A stretch of 64,000 bases of DNA from Bacillota bacterium (GTDB lineage Bacteria > Bacillota > Clostridia > Lachnospirales > Lachnospiraceae). The notes below the pieces were generated by a model. It worked only from the letters and a program-made list of their open reading frames with translations, was not told where the DNA came from and did no database searches. The DNA lies in the NCBI GenBank assembly GCA_023387655.1, contig JAEWHR010000183.1, positions 1-64,000 of the forward strand, read 5' to 3'. The translations under genes and the position numbers were made by a program. Below, piece after piece: positions 43,046 through 51,038 of the stretch (position 1 is its first letter; each line of letters begins with the position of its first letter).

Positions 43046-44128
43046 CTATTTCGCTTCAATATATCCAAGAGCCTTTAATAACTCTGCATTTAATACAGCA
43101 CCGCCTGCCGCTCCACGTACCGTATTATGAGACAATCCAACGAATTTATAATCATAAACAGTGTCTTCTCTTAAACGACCTACGCAGATTCCCATACCAT
43201 TCTCATAATCACGATCAAGTGCAACTTGTGGACGGTTATCTTCTTCAAAATACTTGATGAACTGCTTTGGTGCGCTTGGAAGGTCTAATTCTTGTGGAAG
43301 TCCCTTATATTCATTCCAAGCTTTCATAATTGCTTCCTTCTCAGGTTTCTTCTCAAAGCTTACAAATACAGCTGCAGTATGGCCATCTGTTACTGGAACA
43401 CGAATGCATTGTGTTGTAATTAAAGGAGACTGCGCTTTTACTATCTCACCATCTATAACCTTACCCCAAATACGAAGTGGCTCTTGCTCGCTCTTTTCTT
43501 CTTCTCCACCGATGAATGGAATTACGTTATCTACCATTTCAGGCCAATCAGCAAAATTCTTACCTGCTCCGGAGATTGCTTGATATGTGGTCGCAACCAC
43601 TACCTTAGGGCCATATTCCTTTAATGCATGTAAAGCTGGTGTATAACTTTGAATAGAACAATTTGGTTTTACTGCAATAAAGCCACGCTTTGTTCCAAGA
43701 CGTTTTCTCTGACTAGCAATTACCTCAAAATGTTCTGGGTTAACTTCTGGAATAACCATAGGAACATCTGGAGTCCAACGATGAGCACTATTGTTAGAAA
43801 CTACAGGTGTTTCAGTCTTCGCATAAGCTTCCTCAATTGCCTTAATCTCATCCTTTGTCATATCAACAGCACTAAATACAAAATCAACCGAAGCTGCAAC
43901 CGCTTCTACTTCATTTACATTCTTTACTATCATAGACTTCACAGCTTCTGGCATTGGTTTCGTCATCTTCCAGCGATTTCCTACTGCTTCTTCATATGTT
44001 TTTCCAGCACTTCTTTCGCTTGCCGCTAAAGTCGTAACCTCAAACCATGGATGATTCTCAAGTAATGAGATAAATCTCTGACCAACCATACCGGTAGCAC
44101 CTAATATTCCAACTCTTAACTTACTCAT
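43046..44128 (-). CDS. asd: Aspartate-semialdehyde dehydrogenase
   Basis: 360 residues. NADPH-dependent reduction of aspartyl phosphate to the semialdehyde, the branch to lysine, methionine and threonine. Nucleotide loop GATGMVGQRF at 10-19; active Cys157 in KPNCSIQ; AISGAGK and HTAAVFVSFE around the catalytic His. The NCS motif and overall length place it in the archaeal/fungal-like branch rather than the E. coli one, common in Clostridia. GAGGAGG precedes the ATG. No lysine riboswitch was found in the 640-nt gap upstream. Confidence 0.95.
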   Translation of the reverse strand: MSKLRVGILGATGMVGQRFISLLENHPWFEVTTLAASERSAGKTYEEAVGNRWKMTKPMPEAVKSMIVKNVNEVEAVAASVDFVFSAVDMTKDEIKAIEEAYAKTETPVVSNNSAHRWTPDVPMVIPEVNPEHFEVIASQRKRLGTKRGFIAVKPNCSIQSYTPALHALKEYGPKVVVATTYQAISGAGKNFADWPEMVDNVIPFIGGEEEKSEQEPLRIWGKVIDGEIVKAQSPLITTQCIRVPVTDGHTAAVFVSFEKKPEKEAIMKAWNEYKGLPQELDLPSAPKQFIKYFEEDNRPQVALDRDYENGMGICVGRLREDTVYDYKFVGLSHNTVRGAAGGAVLNAELLKALGYIEAK

Positions 44129-44522
44129 AAACTGCCTCCTCTAATCCTATAAACCTTATTGTCCCCCACACTCATTTTATTTGGAATCCCAGTTATTTGT
44201 GAAAACTAATTATTATTTAGAGCATTCTCGCTTACTGGAAAGCTATATCTATGCTTACACTTATGCCTGCATATATAGTTGTGATGATGCTTTCATTCAT
44301 GCATACCTTCCTATCCCCTGAAAGGCCTGCGTGGACATTTTCACAAAAATGTTTTTGTATGGCGTACATTTGTCTTTCTGTAAAGTATGGTATAACATTA
44401 TATGCAAAAAAGCAACCATTTTCTGCTCTTCTTCTAGCTTTTTGTGAATAATGACAAAGTGTACCAGATATTTCTACCTGCGTTTGTCACTATTTTAATG
44501 TCCTTCTATCTAATATCCTTTT
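44129..44522. other. asd upstream region without recognisable gene
   Basis: About 390 nt. I looked for a lysine riboswitch, T-box or SAM riboswitch on the minus strand and saw none of their conserved cores. Short frames are present on both strands, none with a convincing ribosome site and composition. Confidence 0.5.
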
Positions 44523-44569
44523 AAAAACCAGAAAGGGACTTTTATCTTTTAATTCCCTTTCTGGTTTCA
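44523..44569 (-). terminator. Strong terminator downstream of dusB
   Basis: AAACCAGAAAGGGA / TCCCTTTCTGGTTT perfect 14-bp arms, 15-19-nt loop, then TTTTTAAAA on the minus strand. It is 200 nt past the dusB stop. Confidence 0.85.
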
Positions 44570-44575
44570 ATAACT

Positions 44576-44680
44576 TCAAACATATTCTACTGTAAACTTA
44601 CTCTCTGGTCGAATATAATTTTCATCCGTATCGAAGTAAAAACCAGCCTCTTCAACAACAAAACACTCACTTGCTTTATT
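44576..44680 (-). pseudogene. Possible gene remnant between dusB and its terminator
   Basis: An open stretch of 34 codons without a start (stop codon just upstream) ending right at the terminator. It reads ...ECFVVEEAGFYFDTDENYIR... and has a protein-like composition (acidic, alternating hydrophobic). It could be the decayed 3' end of a gene that once preceded the terminator. Weak evidence. Confidence 0.25.
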
Positions 44681-44772
44681 CTACTTAATATATATACTGC
44701 AGTTAACTAGGATTCCAATAATTCTTTAAAGTACTGTACAAACAACGTATCCGATAATTATACCCTTATCCC

Positions 44773-45753
44773 TTATTTTTCGTTACGAAGCATTTCTTCA
44801 TATCTCTTCATAAGGATTACCAAGTCATCATAGGTCTCTATCTCATTCACTTGATTTCTTAATTTTGCTGACTTTGGATATCCCATGGTGTACCAGGCAA
44901 CATGCTTTCTCATCTCATGCATTGCAGTAAATTCACCTTTAAGCTCTATTGCTAATCTAGCATGTCGTAACATCATTTCGATTACTTCAGGAACTTCCGG
45001 CTTTGCTAACAACTCACCTGTCTTTAAATAATGTTTTGCTTGGGAAAAAAACCACGGATTCCCGCGAACTCCTCGTGCAATCATAACAGCATCACAACCA
45101 GTGTAGGACATCATCCTCTTTACATCCTCCGGTGATTGTACATCTCCATTACCGATTACAGGTATGGATACTGCCTCTTTTACTGCTTTTATGATATCCC
45201 AATCAGCTTCCCCGCTGTAATATTGCTCTCTGGTTCTTCCGTGTACTGCAATGGCAGCCCCACCGCTTTGTTCAATGACCTTTGCAACCTCGACTGCATT
45301 TATATTGTCTTTTGTAAAACCTTTTCTTATCTTCACTGTTACTGGCTTCTTGATTGCTTTACTGATTGCACTTACGATTTCACCGATTCTCTCTGGCTTT
45401 AACATGAGCGCTGATCCTTCTCCATTATTTACTACTTTAGGAACCGGACAACCCATATTGATATCGAGAAAATCAAAGTTACGATGTTCAATCTTTTTTG
45501 CCATCTCACTCATAATATATGGATCTTCTCCAAATAGTTGTAGTGCAACAGGGCGCTCTTTTTCTTCAACCTCAAGAAGCACCTCTGTATTTTTATTATT
45601 ATAATAAATTCCTTTGGCACTGACCATTTCCGTATAAATCAAATCCGCCCCCTGCTCTTTACATAAGAGACGAAACGGCAGGTCCGTAACACCTGCCATT
45701 GGCCCTAATACCAAGTTCCCGTTTATTTTTACATTTCCTATGGTAAAACTCAT
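44773..45753 (-). CDS. dusB: tRNA-dihydrouridine synthase, DusB/NifR3 type
   Basis: 326 residues, FMN-dependent TIM barrel reducing uridines in the tRNA D-loop. The start (LGPMAGVTDLPFRLLCKEQGADLIYTEM, partly quoted) , QLFGEDP, and the signature NMGCPVPKVVNNGEGSALM with catalytic Cys around 100 are all present, as are VHGRTREQ and NGDVQSPED of the phosphate site. GAGG lies just ahead of the ATG. Next gene after coaX, a common pairing in Firmicutes; the two are 170 nt apart with a 24-nt tandem duplication between. Confidence 0.95.
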   Translation of the reverse strand: MSFTIGNVKINGNLVLGPMAGVTDLPFRLLCKEQGADLIYTEMVSAKGIYYNNKNTEVLLEVEEKERPVALQLFGEDPYIMSEMAKKIEHRNFDFLDINMGCPVPKVVNNGEGSALMLKPERIGEIVSAISKAIKKPVTVKIRKGFTKDNINAVEVAKVIEQSGGAAIAVHGRTREQYYSGEADWDIIKAVKEAVSIPVIGNGDVQSPEDVKRMMSYTGCDAVMIARGVRGNPWFFSQAKHYLKTGELLAKPEVPEVIEMMLRHARLAIELKGEFTAMHEMRKHVAWYTMGYPKSAKLRNQVNEIETYDDLVILMKRYEEMLRNEK

Positions 45754-45872
45754 TTTTTCCTCTTTCTAATCTGGTAACAATCTTCAGAACATGAAACTAA
45801 TATTTATTGTTTAAACTCGGAGTATCATAGTATTTATCCCAGTTTTAATTTGTATTACTTAAGATTTACCTA

Positions 45873-45920
45873 TTTTTTGGAACGCATCAAATATCTTTTT
45901 TTGGAACGCATCAAATATCT
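45873..45920. repeat. 24-nt perfect tandem duplication
   Basis: TTTTTTGGAACGCATCAAAT(ATCT) occurs twice in a row, 45873-45896 and 45897-45920, ending 3 nt before the coaX stop codon. Perfect identity suggests a recent event. Confidence 0.95.
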
Positions 45921-45923
45921 TTA

Positions 45924-46691
45924 TTAGCTATTCTTTAGATAAATATATCTTAGCCCTTTTAAGGTCAAATTAGGATCGTAGATATCTATCATATCCGTAG
46001 CTTCTGCAATTATTTTACCGAGTCCTCCAGTTGCAACAACTTTTAATTTATCTAACTTAGATTCTTCTTTTACTTTCTTAATTATATATTCTGTTGCACC
46101 AATATTACCGTAGACAAGCCCTGCCTGCATACTGCTTACTGTGTCTTTTGCCAAGATAGAATCCGGCTTAATTATTTCGATTTCTGGAAGCTTCGCTGTA
46201 TCACTCCATAAAGCATTGGCACTAATCCGAATTCCAGGGCTTGTGATACCCGCTGTAAATTTTCCATCTTCGGTTACCAGATCATATGTGGTTGCTGTTC
46301 CAAAATCGATGACAAATACCGGTCCACCATATTCCTCGTAAGCAGCCACAAGATCTACGATTCGGTCTGCTCCTACTTCTTTCGCATTTGCAGTTAATAT
46401 TTTTATTCCCGTTTTTGTGCCTGCTCCAACAATAAGCGGAGTTACACCAAGGTACTTTATAATGGCACTTGTTAGAGAATACATGATAGCGGGAACAACA
46501 GATGCAATAATAACCGAGTCAATACAATTTCTATCAATCTCTTTTACATGAAGCAAATCACAAAATAAAAGACCAAACTCATCTGATGTGCGTGGTATTT
46601 TTGTTGTAATTCGGTACGTACCTACAATCTTTTCCTCATTAAATACACCTAACGTTATATTGGTATTACCTACATCTATTACGAGCAACAT
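45924..46691 (-). CDS. coaX: Type III pantothenate kinase
   Basis: 255 residues. First step of coenzyme A synthesis by the ASKHA-fold enzyme that is insensitive to CoA. DVGNTNITLGVF (phosphate 1), GADRIVDLVAAYEEYG and DFGTATTYDLV (phosphate 2), GITSPGI, and ATGGLGKII are the family motifs. GGAGG lies 7 nt before the ATG. Precedes dusB. Confidence 0.96.
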   Translation of the reverse strand: MLLVIDVGNTNITLGVFNEEKIVGTYRITTKIPRTSDEFGLLFCDLLHVKEIDRNCIDSVIIASVVPAIMYSLTSAIIKYLGVTPLIVGAGTKTGIKILTANAKEVGADRIVDLVAAYEEYGGPVFVIDFGTATTYDLVTEDGKFTAGITSPGIRISANALWSDTAKLPEIEIIKPDSILAKDTVSSMQAGLVYGNIGATEYIIKKVKEESKLDKLKVVATGGLGKIIAEATDMIDIYDPNLTLKGLRYIYLKNS

Positions 46692-46777
46692 GTATGAATC
46701 CTCCTTATTTTATGGTTTGGTTATAACCCACATTCTTATCATTTGAGTTTTAAGATTTACTTAAAGAAAATTACATT

Positions 46778-47101
46778 TTATATTTCTTCATGCAAAAAGA
46801 AAACCTTGTAATACATCTCAAGTGATTCTAATAACTCTCTCTTCGATTGTTGAAGCTGCTTAATTTTTAATACGCTACCAATCTCATCAAATAGAAAATC
46901 CCCTTCATCACTGGTCACTTGAAATATTAGCGTTCCATCTTCTTCAAACTCTAAAGTTAAAATTCCACCAACATCCTCTGTATATAATACACACATAATC
47001 TGTAATTCGTCTTTAATCTGCTGGGGAAGTCCTGCAAAATTGTCGTCCAAATAGTACTTCTTATCATAAGCACTACTACCACATAAGATGACATTGTCCA
47101 T
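46778..47101 (-). CDS. Small conserved protein (DUF6145-like)
   Basis: 107 residues from ATG 47101; a non-ATG start 11 codons earlier is possible. The sequence DNVILCGSSAYDKKYYLD, then LPQQIKDELQIMCVLYTEDVGG and a C-terminal helix (KRELLESLEMYYKVFF) match my memory of a small Lachnospiraceae family labelled DUF6145. No signal or membrane segment. Located upstream of coaX with an 86-nt gap; may be co-transcribed. Function unknown. Confidence 0.7.
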   Translation of the reverse strand: MDNVILCGSSAYDKKYYLDDNFAGLPQQIKDELQIMCVLYTEDVGGILTLEFEEDGTLIFQVTSDEGDFLFDEIGSVLKIKQLQQSKRELLESLEMYYKVFFLHEEI

Positions 47102-47178
47102 CCCTGTACCTACCTTTCTATCCTTATCTAACACAAATACTCTTTTCTATTATATATTGTTTTATTACTAAATAAACA

Positions 47179-47223
47179 AGGCTGCTAAATAACACGGTTG
47201 GAATCTGTGTTACTTAACAGCCC
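47179..47223 (-). terminator. Terminator of the second LiaF-like gene
   Basis: GGCTGCTAAATAACAC / GTGTTACTTAACAGCC arms of 16 bp with one or two mismatches, 11-13-nt loop, then TTGTTTATT on the minus strand; 26 nt past the stop. Confidence 0.75.
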
Positions 47224-47248
47224 TGCATCATTTTAGTGTTATCATGTA

Positions 47249-48112
47249 CTATTTTACATCGATACCGCCTAAAATACAAGTTGCATTCAAATAGATTGTA
47301 ATGGTCTGCTCATTGGCTCCTAATGGTGTAATTGTTTTATTTTCTACACCACCAAGGATTGGATTACAGTTAACAACAACTCTAACATAGCTTGGAACAT
47401 AGATATCAATTCCCCCTAGAACTGTTTTACATTCTATAACAACATTCTCTCTGATAATTGCATTCCTTAAGTCAAGCTCAATTCCGCCCAATAAAGCCGA
47501 TAACATAGCACCTTGGAACACTTCATTATCAAAACGTAAATCTCTACCGCTTAAGATTGCGGAGCATACTAATTGTCCGTTCCCCCTAGCACCCTGGTAG
47601 GTATTTTGTTGCTCACTTTTTGCATTGTTTGCTCCAGCAGTATTCTGTGTAAATCCATTGCTACCAGATGTCTGTTGCCCATTTTCTGTACCATCAAAAT
47701 TTTGCTCATACGTATATGTTCTATCGTATGTCTGGTCAGTACTTCCACTGTTCTGATATGTTTTATAATTTTCACTAGTATAGTTTTGATCTTTCTGCTT
47801 CTTTGGTAGAATCATATTTAATCCTATAAAAACTAAGATTGCTGCCAAACATAACGGTCCAAACATGCTCCATGTAATAAACCCTTGCGCAGATAGTAAC
47901 ATAAATATACCAATTGCCAATCCTATCAAATATGAGGTTTTATCACCTGTATGATTAAATAAGCCAATAAAACATGGTATAATTAAAAATAAGGTCCACC
48001 ATCCATCAAAAAATATATCAAACGTGAATAAATTTAGTGCTTTTCCTGCTAATAACATTCCAAATAATATGAGTAATCCGCCCCAGATGAAACTGGAATA
48101 ATTCTTTTTCAT
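47249..48112 (-). CDS. LiaF-like membrane protein with long Gln/Asn/Gly linker
   Basis: 287 residues. N-terminal four-helix membrane part closely parallels the protein at 12355-13023 (DGWWTLFLIIPC, LIGLAIGIFMLLSAQG, IFIGLNMIL-like), followed by a ~75-residue disordered insert rich in Gln, Asn, Gly, Ser, Thr and Tyr (about 105-180), then the LiaF C-terminal beta domain with LLGGIELDLRNAIIRENV, VLGGIDIYVP and ILGGIDVK. The paralogue lacks the insert. Monocistronic with AAGGAG ahead of the ATG. Probably an envelope-stress sensor component. Confidence 0.85.
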   Translation of the reverse strand: MKKNYSSFIWGGLLILFGMLLAGKALNLFTFDIFFDGWWTLFLIIPCFIGLFNHTGDKTSYLIGLAIGIFMLLSAQGFITWSMFGPLCLAAILVFIGLNMILPKKQKDQNYTSENYKTYQNSGSTDQTYDRTYTYEQNFDGTENGQQTSGSNGFTQNTAGANNAKSEQQNTYQGARGNGQLVCSAILSGRDLRFDNEVFQGAMLSALLGGIELDLRNAIIRENVVIECKTVLGGIDIYVPSYVRVVVNCNPILGGVENKTITPLGANEQTITIYLNATCILGGIDVK

Positions 48113-48318
48113 AAACCTACTCTCCTTTCATTACTTACTGTCTCTCTTGCTTATGCACTTATGCATTCACTTTTCGAAGTTATAGCGACAAGTCTTTCTC
48201 GTACCCTATCGCTTTATCTGTATCTATCATACCTTCTTAATGAGAGAATTTCAAATTAATATTTCATTAGAGTTAGTCTATGAAAAACTAATGTTTTTTA
48301 ATAAATCAATAACAGATT

Positions 48319-49257
48319 TTACTCATTTCCAAGAGTTGCTACCATAACTGCTTTTATTGTATGCATTCTGTTTTCCGATTCATCAAATACAACATCAGCG
48401 AACTGTTCAAATACTTCTTCCGTTACTTCATTTCCTTTTACAGCTGGGAGGCAGTGAAGAAAAATAGTACTATCCTTTCCAGACTTTTTCATTAACTCTG
48501 TATTTACTTGATAAGGCTTTAGTAAATTGATTCGCTCTGCTGCTTTCTTCTCCTCCCCCATGGAGCACCATACATCCGTATAAATCGCATCTGCACCAGA
48601 AACGGCTTCTAAATCCTCTGTGATAGTTATATTACTACCTGAATCTTTTGCATAACCAAGACATAAAGATATCAACTCATCGTTCGGCCATAAGCTCTTT
48701 GGTGCTAAAATTGTAAAATCAATTCCCATCTTACTAGAACCAATCATTAAGCTATTTGCCATATTGTTTCTGCCATCACCAACAAACACTAGCTTAAGCC
48801 CTTTTAAAGTATGGAACTGCTCCTTTAACGTTAAGAAATCTGCTAAGATCTGAGTTGGATGAAATTCATCTGTTAATCCGTTCCACACTGGTACATTACT
48901 ATATTTCGCTAATTTCTCAACAGTATCTTGTGAAAATCCACGAAATTCAATTCCATCAAACATACGTCCTAACACTCTTGCGGTGTCTTCCACGCTCTCT
49001 TTATGCCCCAGTTGAATATCATCTTTTCCAAGATATTCTGGATGTCCACCCTCATCAATACAGCCAATTGTAAATGCACATCTCGTACGAGTAGATGGTT
49101 TCTCAAAAATTAAAGCAATGTTTTTCCCCTTTAAACTATTACCAGTGATTCCTTGTTTCTTCTTTTCCTTTAGTTTTGCTGCTAAGTCTATTAAATACAT
49201 AATCTCTTCTGATGTAAAATCCTTCAATGTAAGAAAAGAACGTCCTTTTAAATTCAT
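48319..49257 (-). CDS. argF: Ornithine carbamoyltransferase
   Basis: 312 residues. Makes citrulline from ornithine and carbamoyl phosphate. FEKPSTRTRCAF (carbamoyl phosphate site, about 52-63), LGRMFDGIEFRGF, FHPTQILAD, and HCLPAVKGNEV (catalytic Cys, about 268-278) are diagnostic. GGAGGG lies ahead of the ATG. It has its own consensus promoter and an ARG-box candidate, so arginine control is expected. Could act in synthesis or in the arginine deiminase pathway; no arcA or arcC neighbours favour synthesis. Confidence 0.96.
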   Translation of the reverse strand: MNLKGRSFLTLKDFTSEEIMYLIDLAAKLKEKKKQGITGNSLKGKNIALIFEKPSTRTRCAFTIGCIDEGGHPEYLGKDDIQLGHKESVEDTARVLGRMFDGIEFRGFSQDTVEKLAKYSNVPVWNGLTDEFHPTQILADFLTLKEQFHTLKGLKLVFVGDGRNNMANSLMIGSSKMGIDFTILAPKSLWPNDELISLCLGYAKDSGSNITITEDLEAVSGADAIYTDVWCSMGEEKKAAERINLLKPYQVNTELMKKSGKDSTIFLHCLPAVKGNEVTEEVFEQFADVVFDESENRMHTIKAVMVATLGNE

Positions 49258-49304
49258 ATTCCCTCCAATTCTCCCTTATCGAATAAAAATCCTTCGAAAT
49301 AGGT

Positions 49305-49318
49305 TGTATAATTATACA
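49305..49318. promoter_or_regulatory. ARG-box candidate upstream of argF
   Basis: TGTATAATTATACA, a perfect 14-bp palindrome that differs from the classic TGAATAATTATTCA at two symmetric positions. It lies about 14-27 nt after the predicted start of transcription, where ArgR binding would block elongation or initiation. Confidence 0.5.
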
Positions 49319-49338
49319 TATAAATTGCCTTTTTATAC

Positions 49339-49366
49339 ATTATACGTGATTGATTGGAAAAGTCAA
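49339..49366 (-). promoter_or_regulatory. Sigma-A promoter of argF
   Basis: TTGACT (49366-49361) and TATAAT (49344-49339), 16-nt spacer, minus strand, 80 nt ahead of the start codon. Confidence 0.8.
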
Positions 49367-49485
49367 GAAATAATTTTACTATTATTTTTCTAAATTATTA
49401 AATACTATTAGAATTTATTGATTACTACTATTCTTATCATATATTGTTACTACTATTTTCTAATTAAAATCTATTCCAAATCGCA

Positions 49486-50679
49486 TTACCTTATTGTTAT
49501 AAATCCCAGTGCAAGCTGAACAAATATAGGTATCTCCTTAGAATCCCGTTTCTTTTTTCGCAGTTCATATTTCAATGTTATCTTATCAACCAGATCTTGT
49601 TCTGTATAAATATAATACTTTTGAACATGCATATATTTCGCACATAACTCAAGTAGGGCTAGATATAAATCAGAATAAGTCCATTCCTTTGTTAGCTTTA
49701 ATTCCTCAGCAATAAGAGGTAGAATCGTCTCTAGCATACCTCTAGTAAAAAGCTCTTCTCTTGAATAGTCCAATTTATAATATTCATGATACGCCATTGC
49801 TACGCTTTGATTACAATCTAAAAATAACTCTAAGCATTCTCTTTCCTTAAGCTTGGCATCCACATAATATATCTTTCCTTTTAATGATTTGAATACTCTC
49901 ATCCCATCATAATAGCCAATGGTTATATTTCGTTTTGTCTTTTTTCCGTCAAATTCTAAAATACTACCTAGCTCAACTCTTGGAGCTACTGTTGTTACAG
50001 AAACATCTTCTGGAACTTTCACACGTTTTTCAATACCAAGTCCATAGATACGAACAACAATAATATCCTTATAGCCATTTTTAATTAGGGTATCAATTGG
50101 CACATTATTTACAACTCCACCATCGACATAGCTAAGACCATGAAGCTTTTCATTCTTAAATGCTGGGAAATAAGCACTTGCTAAGAGATAATCTTTTAAT
50201 TTTTCTGGTTCTGCTTCCTTCGCACAGATTTCTAGTTGCTTCATATCACTAATGCAAAATGTCCCTAAATAAAACTCAATATTTGAGTTCCGAATTTTAT
50301 CCTCCTCTACAACCTCTTCAATCATGTTTTTTAACGGAGTAACATTGAATCCTCTAGAAGCAAGAACTTTCATTCCGGTCTTTGTTAAGTCCACTAGCTT
50401 AAGTTGCTTTAATTCACGTTTTATCAGATGTTCCATCTGTTCATTGTCTACTTCCATTACTCGGTCATAAGTTATACTTTCCCAAAGTTTTACCGCTTTA
50501 TCAATGTCTCCCATACAGATGAGGGCTCCATTTAATGCACCTACAGATACGCCACTGATTCCTTTAATTTTGATCCCCATCTCTTTCATGGCTTTCCAAA
50601 CTCCAATTTGATAGGCTCCCTTGGCACCTCCACCTTCCAACACGATTCCATATTCTTTTGTGAAATCGAATCCTTCCAT
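49486..50679 (-). CDS. Patatin-like phospholipase/acyl hydrolase
   Basis: 397 residues. The Ser-Asp dyad motifs are complete: oxyanion loop LEGGGAKGAYQIG (13-25), nucleophile GVSVGALNG (43-51, Ser45) and YVDGGVVNNVP (Asp around 190). The first ~225 residues are the patatin domain; the remaining ~170 (ETILPLIAEELKLT, YIYTEQDLVDKI) are helical and of unknown role. No signal peptide, so cytosolic, probably a lipid acyl hydrolase. AAGGA lies 8 nt before the ATG. Monocistronic. Confidence 0.9.
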   Translation of the reverse strand: MEGFDFTKEYGIVLEGGGAKGAYQIGVWKAMKEMGIKIKGISGVSVGALNGALICMGDIDKAVKLWESITYDRVMEVDNEQMEHLIKRELKQLKLVDLTKTGMKVLASRGFNVTPLKNMIEEVVEEDKIRNSNIEFYLGTFCISDMKQLEICAKEAEPEKLKDYLLASAYFPAFKNEKLHGLSYVDGGVVNNVPIDTLIKNGYKDIIVVRIYGLGIEKRVKVPEDVSVTTVAPRVELGSILEFDGKKTKRNITIGYYDGMRVFKSLKGKIYYVDAKLKERECLELFLDCNQSVAMAYHEYYKLDYSREELFTRGMLETILPLIAEELKLTKEWTYSDLYLALLELCAKYMHVQKYYIYTEQDLVDKITLKYELRKKKRDSKEIPIFVQLALGFITIR

Positions 50680-50890
50680 CTACAAAATCCTTTCTTTTTA
50701 TGTACTTTTATATAGTTACTATACTTTTATTATGAACTGACTAAATAAGAAATCTATGTAATATTACTTATAGGCCAAGTATATTTAATGTAGGTAGTAT
50801 TTACAAAAGACGTTTATTCAATCGTATTATACATAATTTAATTACTTTTGTATATTCTCTTCACCCACAAATCCCCAAATCATTTTCTTT

Positions 50891-50969
50891 ATAAAAAGCT
50901 GCTCTATAAAATAAAAGGCTGCTATATTAAATAAAGGCCGTCATATAAAATAAAGAGGCTGTTATAAGC
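50891..50969. repeat. 20-nt degenerate tandem repeat, four units
   Basis: Units 50891-50910, 50911-50930, 50931-50949 and 50950-50969 share ATAAA-GGCTG-TATAAA. The rightmost unit is one arm of the pgi terminator, so the array looks like outgrowth of that terminator. Otherwise 50680-50890 shows only AT-rich sequence with the patatin gene's leader. Confidence 0.7.
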
Positions 50970-50976
50970 AACAGCC
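50957..50976 (-). terminator. Terminator of pgi
   Basis: GGCTGTT / AACAGCC perfect 7-bp stem, 6-nt loop, then TCTTTATTTT on the minus strand; 62 nt past the stop. Confidence 0.75.
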
Positions 50977-51038
50977 CCCAAATACTATGAGTTATCTAAA
51001 TTTAAAAGAGTAGTTAGCCATCCAACTAATTCTATCTC

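Noticed and set aside
44129..44522. Lysine riboswitch or T-box ahead of asd
   Set aside because: None of the conserved cores (lysine-box internal loops, T-box GGGUGGNACCGCG) was found on the minus strand.
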